Positions 33,298 to 37,555 of a stretch of DNA of 37,555 nt are shown here, one piece after another. The first letter of the stretch is position 1. Each line of letters opens with the position of its first letter. The DNA comes from Roseomonas sp. (lineage in GTDB: Bacteria; Pseudomonadota; Alphaproteobacteria; Acetobacterales; Acetobacteraceae): positions 1-37,555 of the forward strand of contig JADCES010000285.1 in assembly GCA_020250005.1 (NCBI GenBank), given 5' to 3'. Position numbers and translations under genes: made by a program. Below the pieces are notes generated by a model, which worked only from the letters and a program-made list of their open reading frames with translations, did no database searches and was not told the DNA's origin.

Positions 33298-35366
33298 TGC
33301 TGGTTGGTGTTGATGTCGGTGGTACCTTCACCGATCTGGTACTGACGGATACCGAAGCCGGCAGCGTCACCATCCACAAGGTATCGACAACGCCGGCTGA
33401 TCCTTCGATCGGCGTTGTTGAAGGTATCCTTGCCCTTTGTGCCAAAGCGGGTGTGGCGCCCGCGGCAATTGGCCATGTGCTGCATGGGACCACCATCGCC
33501 ACCAATGCAGCACTTGAATATCGTGGCGCTGAATGCGGCATGATCACCACGCGCGGATATCGGGATGTGGTGCATATCGGCAGGCATCAACGGCCGGAAC
33601 ATTACTCGATTCAGCAACGTATTCCTTGGCAGGCCACCCCGCTCGTCAAACGCCGCCATCGCCTGGTGGTGAGCGAAAGGCTGATCCCGCCACGTGGCGA
33701 CGTGCTTATCCCACTTGCGGAAAATGAGGTCCGCGACGCAGCCCGGCATTTCAAGGAAATTGGCATAGCCTCCATCGCCATTTGCTTCCTGTTTTCCTAC
33801 TTGAACCCCGATCATGAACACCGCGCACGCGATATCGTTCTGGAAGAATTTCCCGAAGCATTCGTCACCATTTCATCCGATGTGGCGCCGCAATTTCGTG
33901 AATTTGAACGCTTCACCACCACCGCGATGAATGCCTTTGTCGGCCCCGCCGTCAGGGATTATGTCGCGCGGTTGGAAGGGCGCATGCGCGCGGGTGGCTT
34001 GCAGGCTGATTTGCACATCATGGGTTCAAATGGTGGTGTCGCGACCGCGAAAATGGTGGCGGATCGCCCGGTCATCACCATGCTTTCGGGACCTGCCGCT
34101 GGCGTCTTGGGCGGCATTTGGGCGGGCGCGCTTTCTGGCCGCGACAATCTGATCACCTTCGATATAGGCGGCACTTCCGCCGATATCGGTATTGTGACTG
34201 CCGGACGCTTTGCTGAAGCAACGGCGCGTGACACCTGGATTGCGGGCTTCCCTTTACTGACGCCGATGATTGATATCCACACCATTGGCGCGGGCGGCGG
34301 TTCGATTGCGCGGCTCGATGCGGGGGGAGCGTTTCGCGTGGGGCCGCAATCCGCCGGCGCCATGCCTGGCCCTGCCGGGTATGGGCGCGGCGGCACGCTG
34401 CCCACCGTGACAGATGCGAATATCGTTTTGGGACGGCTTGATCCCAAGAACTTCCTGGGCGGCGCCATGGCGCTTGATGTCGCGGCCTCCAAGGGCGTGA
34501 TTGAACGCTTCGCGGCCGAGACGGCCTTGCCCATGGAGCAGACCGCGCTTGGCATTCTTACCATCATCAACGCCAATATGGCCAATGCCATTCGCAGCCG
34601 CACGGTGCAGAAAGGCATTGATCCCAGGGGCTATGCGCTGGTGGCCTTTGGCGGCGCTGGGCCTTTGCATGCGGTGGAGGTGGCGCAAATCCTAGGCATC
34701 AAGGAGGTTATCATTCCGCCTGCGCCGGGTATTACCTCGGCTATGGGTTTGCTCACCACTGATCTGAAATATGATGCGGTGCGCACCTGCTTTCAGTTTT
34801 CAGGTACGCCCGATCTAGCCCGCATGGCGCGAGACTTCACGGCGATGGAAGCCGAAATTGCCGCACAATTCGCGGCCGATGGGCTTGATCCTGGGTCAGC
34901 ACGGTATGAACGTGCCGGCGATTTGCGTTACGTCGGCCAGGGCTACGAACTGCGCGTTGCCTTCAATGACGATGCGGTGAATGAAGTGGCGCTGGCCGAA
35001 GCGCTTACGCGCTTTCATCAGCAACATCGCGCGGAATACGGCCATGCTTTCACCGATAGCGTCATTGAAATCGTCAATCTGCGCGTCACGGGCTTTGGGT
35101 CGCGGCCTAAGCTGGGCAAGCCGCCAGCGCCCCAGAAGGGAGGCAGCATTGAAGCCGCCTTGGCGCACCGAAGCCCGGTTGTTTTCAAAGGGGCTGATGG
35201 TAAGCCTTTTGCGCCAGAAACGCCCTTCTTGCACCGTGACCTTCTGCCCATGGATGCGCCCATTCCTGGGCCTGTCATTGTCTTGCAGACCGACAGCACC
35301 ACTGTGGTACCGCCCGGCTGCACCATTACCGCCGATATCGGCGGCAATCTGATCATCGCGGTTTAA
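33297..35366 (+). CDS. hyuA: Hydantoinase A/oxoprolinase family subunit (pair 2)
   Basis: ATP-binding subunit of the second HyuAB pair, 689 aa. The ATG at 33297 shares its A with the preceding TGA (TGATG), with AAGG six bases upstream; the track's GTG at 33294 is less likely. Motifs are VDVGGTFTDLVL near residue 4, HGTTIATNAALEYRG, FDIGGTSADIGIV near 285 and GAGGGSIARLDAGG. The normally conserved PGPACYG reads PGPAGYGRGG here, replacing the Cys by Gly. The chain diverges widely from HyuA-1, notably RDVVHIGRHQRPEHYSIQQR in place of the KEGGKHGPHDY stretch, so the two pairs probably handle different substrates. Confidence 0.92.
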   Translation: MLVGVDVGGTFTDLVLTDTEAGSVTIHKVSTTPADPSIGVVEGILALCAKAGVAPAAIGHVLHGTTIATNAALEYRGAECGMITTRGYRDVVHIGRHQRPEHYSIQQRIPWQATPLVKRRHRLVVSERLIPPRGDVLIPLAENEVRDAARHFKEIGIASIAICFLFSYLNPDHEHRARDIVLEEFPEAFVTISSDVAPQFREFERFTTTAMNAFVGPAVRDYVARLEGRMRAGGLQADLHIMGSNGGVATAKMVADRPVITMLSGPAAGVLGGIWAGALSGRDNLITFDIGGTSADIGIVTAGRFAEATARDTWIAGFPLLTPMIDIHTIGAGGGSIARLDAGGAFRVGPQSAGAMPGPAGYGRGGTLPTVTDANIVLGRLDPKNFLGGAMALDVAASKGVIERFAAETALPMEQTALGILTIINANMANAIRSRTVQKGIDPRGYALVAFGGAGPLHAVEVAQILGIKEVIIPPAPGITSAMGLLTTDLKYDAVRTCFQFSGTPDLARMARDFTAMEAEIAAQFAADGLDPGSARYERAGDLRYVGQGYELRVAFNDDAVNEVALAEALTRFHQQHRAEYGHAFTDSVIEIVNLRVTGFGSRPKLGKPPAPQKGGSIEAALAHRSPVVFKGADGKPFAPETPFLHRDLLPMDAPIPGPVIVLQTDSTTVVPPGCTITADIGGNLIIAV

Positions 35367-35375
35367 GGATCAGCC

Positions 35376-37142
35376 ATGAACCAGCAGGTAGACTCCGTCA
35401 CGGCCAGCGTCATTCAGGGCGCGCTTGAAAACATTGCTGTTGAGATTGGCTATAAGCTGATGCGTATGTCATATTCCTCCATCATTCGTGAAAGTGAGGA
35501 TTTCGGGGCAGCGCTGATGGATGAACATGGCAGTGGCTTGGCAGAATCCGCGCAATCCACGCCGCTGCAATCTGGCCCCATTCCCGGCTATGTGAAGCAT
35601 ATCCTGAAAACGCTGCAGGCCCGTGGTGATGTGGTGCGGGCTGGCGATGTGATCATGCATAATGATCCCTATGGCGGGGCCTCCCACGGGCCGGATGTCG
35701 CTTTCATTGTGCCGGTATTCCATGGGGGAGAATTGGTTGGATTTTCCGGCACCACCGCGCATCATTTGGATATCGGCGCGTTGACGCCGGGTTCTTGTGG
35801 CATTGTGGATGCGATTGATGCCTATGCCGAAGGCCTGCAATTCAAGGCCATCAAGGTCTATGATCGCGGGCAGCGCAATGATGCCGTATGGCAAATCATG
35901 CGCGACAATATCCGCGCCTCTGACCTTGTGGTTGGCGATATGGAAGCGCAGGTTGCTGCAAGCCGCATTGGCGCGGAGCGTATGGAAGCGCTGATCGCGG
36001 AATATGGCTTACCGACCTTTCGTGCCGCCTGCGCATCCCTCATGGACCACGCCGAACGTTTGATGCGCCAAGCCATTCAGCGCCTGCCGGAGGGTTCCTG
36101 GCGCGCGGAGACTTTCATTGATGGCTATAGTGATAGCCCTGATTCCTCCAAGCGCGATCTGCCTATCGTGGCGACAGTTACAAAGCGGGATGATCGTTTG
36201 GTCGTGGACCTGACTGGTACTGCGCCGCAGGTCAAGGATCGTCCCATCAATATGCCTTTCACCGGTACGGTGGATGTCGCGATTTGGCTCACGGTGCGCT
36301 CCGTATTGTTGGATACCGCCGTACATGGCCATATTCCGGTGAATGAGGGTCTGACGCGCCCGATTGAAATCATTGCGCCAAAAGGCTGTCTTGCTAACCC
36401 GGAATTTCCAGCGCCGACCATTGCGCGTTTCTGCCCAGGCAATCAGGTGGCAGATACGGTAATGCGCGCCTTGGCGCAGGCTGTGCCTGATCAAGTTTGC
36501 GCGGGTATTGGTAATCTGAAGGTCATCGCGTTTTCCGGCATCAAGGGAAATTCCCATTGGGTGCATATGGAAATCTTCGAAGGCAGCTATGGTGGCCGGC
36601 CAGGTGCGGACGGCATGGATGCGGTGGACACGCTTTACGCCAATACGCGCAACAACCCGATCGAGGATATCGAGAGCCATTTGCCATTGCGTGTTGAACG
36701 CTATGAATTGCGCGAAGATGCCGGTGGCGCAGGCCAATGGCGCGGCGGCCTAGGCAGCGTGCGCGAATTCCGACTGCTGAGTGATGGCGGTGCCAGTGTT
36801 GAAGGTGAGGGGCACCGCTTCAAACCCTGGGGCCTGTTAAGTGGGCGCGATGGCGCGACTGCGCGCCTCACATTGCGCCGTGCCGATACGGGGGAGAGCA
36901 TCGCGCTGCCTTCAAAGGTGCCGCATATGCCGACAAGGGAAGGCGATATCTTTATCTGCGAAGGACCGGGCGGGGGCGGTTATGGCGATCCTTTCAGGCG
37001 ACCCACTGAAAGCGTGCGCGCTGATGTGTTGGACGGCTTGATTTCTACTGCCACGGCTGAACGCGATTACGGCGTGGCGCTTACATCGGCAGGTCAGGTG
37101 GATGTGGTGGCGACTGGTCGGCTTCGTAAGGATCGATGCTGA
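35376..37142 (+). CDS. hyuB: Hydantoinase B/oxoprolinase family subunit (pair 2)
   Basis: Partner of HyuA-2, 588 aa, starting 9 bases after it with AAGGA upstream. The family signatures are visible: VEIGYKLMRMSYSSIIRESEDF at the N-terminus, HNDPYGGASHGPDVAFIVPV near 90, TTAHHLDIG near 127 and the C-terminal GPGGGGYGDPFRRPTE. HyuB-1 has CHMADIG where this has HHLDIG, again showing distinct lineages. It is the last gene of the rightward hydantoinase operon; beyond it come only about 200 noncoding bases and an insertion sequence. HyuAB enzymes act in the cytoplasm. Confidence 0.92.
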   Translation: MNQQVDSVTASVIQGALENIAVEIGYKLMRMSYSSIIRESEDFGAALMDEHGSGLAESAQSTPLQSGPIPGYVKHILKTLQARGDVVRAGDVIMHNDPYGGASHGPDVAFIVPVFHGGELVGFSGTTAHHLDIGALTPGSCGIVDAIDAYAEGLQFKAIKVYDRGQRNDAVWQIMRDNIRASDLVVGDMEAQVAASRIGAERMEALIAEYGLPTFRAACASLMDHAERLMRQAIQRLPEGSWRAETFIDGYSDSPDSSKRDLPIVATVTKRDDRLVVDLTGTAPQVKDRPINMPFTGTVDVAIWLTVRSVLLDTAVHGHIPVNEGLTRPIEIIAPKGCLANPEFPAPTIARFCPGNQVADTVMRALAQAVPDQVCAGIGNLKVIAFSGIKGNSHWVHMEIFEGSYGGRPGADGMDAVDTLYANTRNNPIEDIESHLPLRVERYELREDAGGAGQWRGGLGSVREFRLLSDGGASVEGEGHRFKPWGLLSGRDGATARLTLRRADTGESIALPSKVPHMPTREGDIFICEGPGGGGYGDPFRRPTESVRADVLDGLISTATAERDYGVALTSAGQVDVVATGRLRKDRC

Positions 37143-37354
37143 ATCGAAAACTGATAGAAGAATCTTTTATTCTGAACTTACCTGAAAATCTTCCCGCATC
37201 ACGGGCGATTGCCGTCGCGATACCGCTAACCGGGAAATTGTCGAACCGCGGCGTGTGTTCACGTCTAGCAAGCTGCTTTTTTATTGAATCGGGATTCCCG
37301 AAGCGGGTTGATTTCTGATTCAAGCTCCGTGCTGGGTTGAGGAGGCCAGCATGG
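37143..37354. other. Noncoding tail and probable left end of the insertion sequence
   Basis: No gene is supported. A small stem AGAAT-CTTTT-ATTCT follows the hyuB-2 stop by about 16 bases and might aid termination. From about 37285, CGGGATTCCCG and the TGATTCAAGCTCCGTGCTGG stretch just before the transposase look like the terminal segment of the IS630-type element. The exact end and its TA target duplication cannot be fixed without the right end. Confidence 0.35.
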
Positions 37355-37555
37355 ATGCGCCCCTATTCCGAAGATCTGCGTGAGCGTGCCGTTCAGCGTG
37401 CCGAGGCTGGCGAGACGATCCGCGCGATCGCTGCTGCCTTGCGGATCAGCCCATCCTGCGTCTCCAAATGGCGCAAGCGGCAGCGCGAGACCGCGGCGCT
37501 GACGCTAGGCCAGATGGGCGGTCACAAGCCGCGCACCTTGAGCGGCGAATGTGCG
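37355..37555 (+). CDS. IS630-family transposase, N-terminal part (runs off window)
   Basis: Absent from the ORF track because no stop lies inside the window. The ATG at 37355, with a GAGGAGG ribosome site upstream, opens a frame of 67 codons to the last base: MRPYSEDLRERAVQRAEAGE, then a helix-turn-helix IRAIAAALRISPSCVSKWRK, then GGHKPRTLSGE. This is the typical N-terminal DNA-binding domain of IS630-family orfA-type transposases; the DDE catalytic domain lies beyond the window or in a second frame. A first ATG at 37351 is out of frame and stops after ten codons. It marks the right border of the catabolic island. Confidence 0.88.
   Translation, partial: MRPYSEDLRERAVQRAEAGETIRAIAAALRISPSCVSKWRKRQRETAALTLGQMGGHKPRTLSGECA

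Noticed and set aside
37081-37323. 80-aa minus-strand ORF at the IS border
   Set aside because: Overlaps the end of hyuB-2 and the probable IS end; no supported family.

Overview
The window looks like chromosomal DNA of a GC-rich alphaproteobacterium, probably Acetobacteraceae/Rhodospirillales (Roseomonas-like). That guess rests on the imuB-dnaE2 mutagenesis pair, a Bug-type solute receptor, TRAP and Liv importers next to xanthine-dehydrogenase-family enzymes, and dense GC-biased coding with long antisense shadow ORFs. No rRNA, tRNA or CRISPR array was seen.

Layout, left to right. (1) 1-4325: the 3' part of imuB overlapping dnaE2, the SOS translesion pair. (2) 4740-8851: an alcohol/sugar oxidation group, with an SDR convergent to a GMC flavoprotein, its gluconate-dehydrogenase-subunit-3-like partner and an aldo/keto reductase. 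(3) 9253-13073: a Bug-type receptor and a stand-alone molybdenum hydroxylase large subunit. (4) 13198-20845, minus strand: TetR regulator, then a FAD / [2Fe-2S] / Mo-subunit hydroxylase operon running directly into a DctQ-DctM-DctP TRAP importer. (5) 20846-22323: a decayed stretch with gene remnants and an amidohydrolase pseudogene carrying in-frame amber codons. (6) 22324-27108: a Liv-type ABC importer (LivK, LivH, a LivM-LivG fusion, LivF). (7) 27142-37142: a 2OG-oxygenase remnant, then two ATP-dependent hydantoinase/oxoprolinase (HyuA/HyuB) pairs pointing away from a central divergent promoter, with an isochorismatase-type amidohydrolase and an imidase/PuuE-like deacetylase between them. 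(8) 37355-end: the start of an IS630-family transposase.

Working model (inference): regions 3-7 form a catabolic island for N-containing cyclic compounds. TRAP, Liv and Bug systems import substrates, molybdenum hydroxylases oxidise a ring carbon, and HyuAB, imidase and isochorismatase-type enzymes open and trim cyclic amide, imide or hydantoin products. The logic resembles creatinine/N-methylhydantoin breakdown, but the substrate cannot be read from sequence. The most specific regulatory signal is a 17-bp dyad-like element (14/17 identical) 40-50 bp upstream of both molybdenum-hydroxylase units, one copy directly beside the TetR gene. It suggests one regulator for both units and possibly a shared electron-transfer module for two large subunits.
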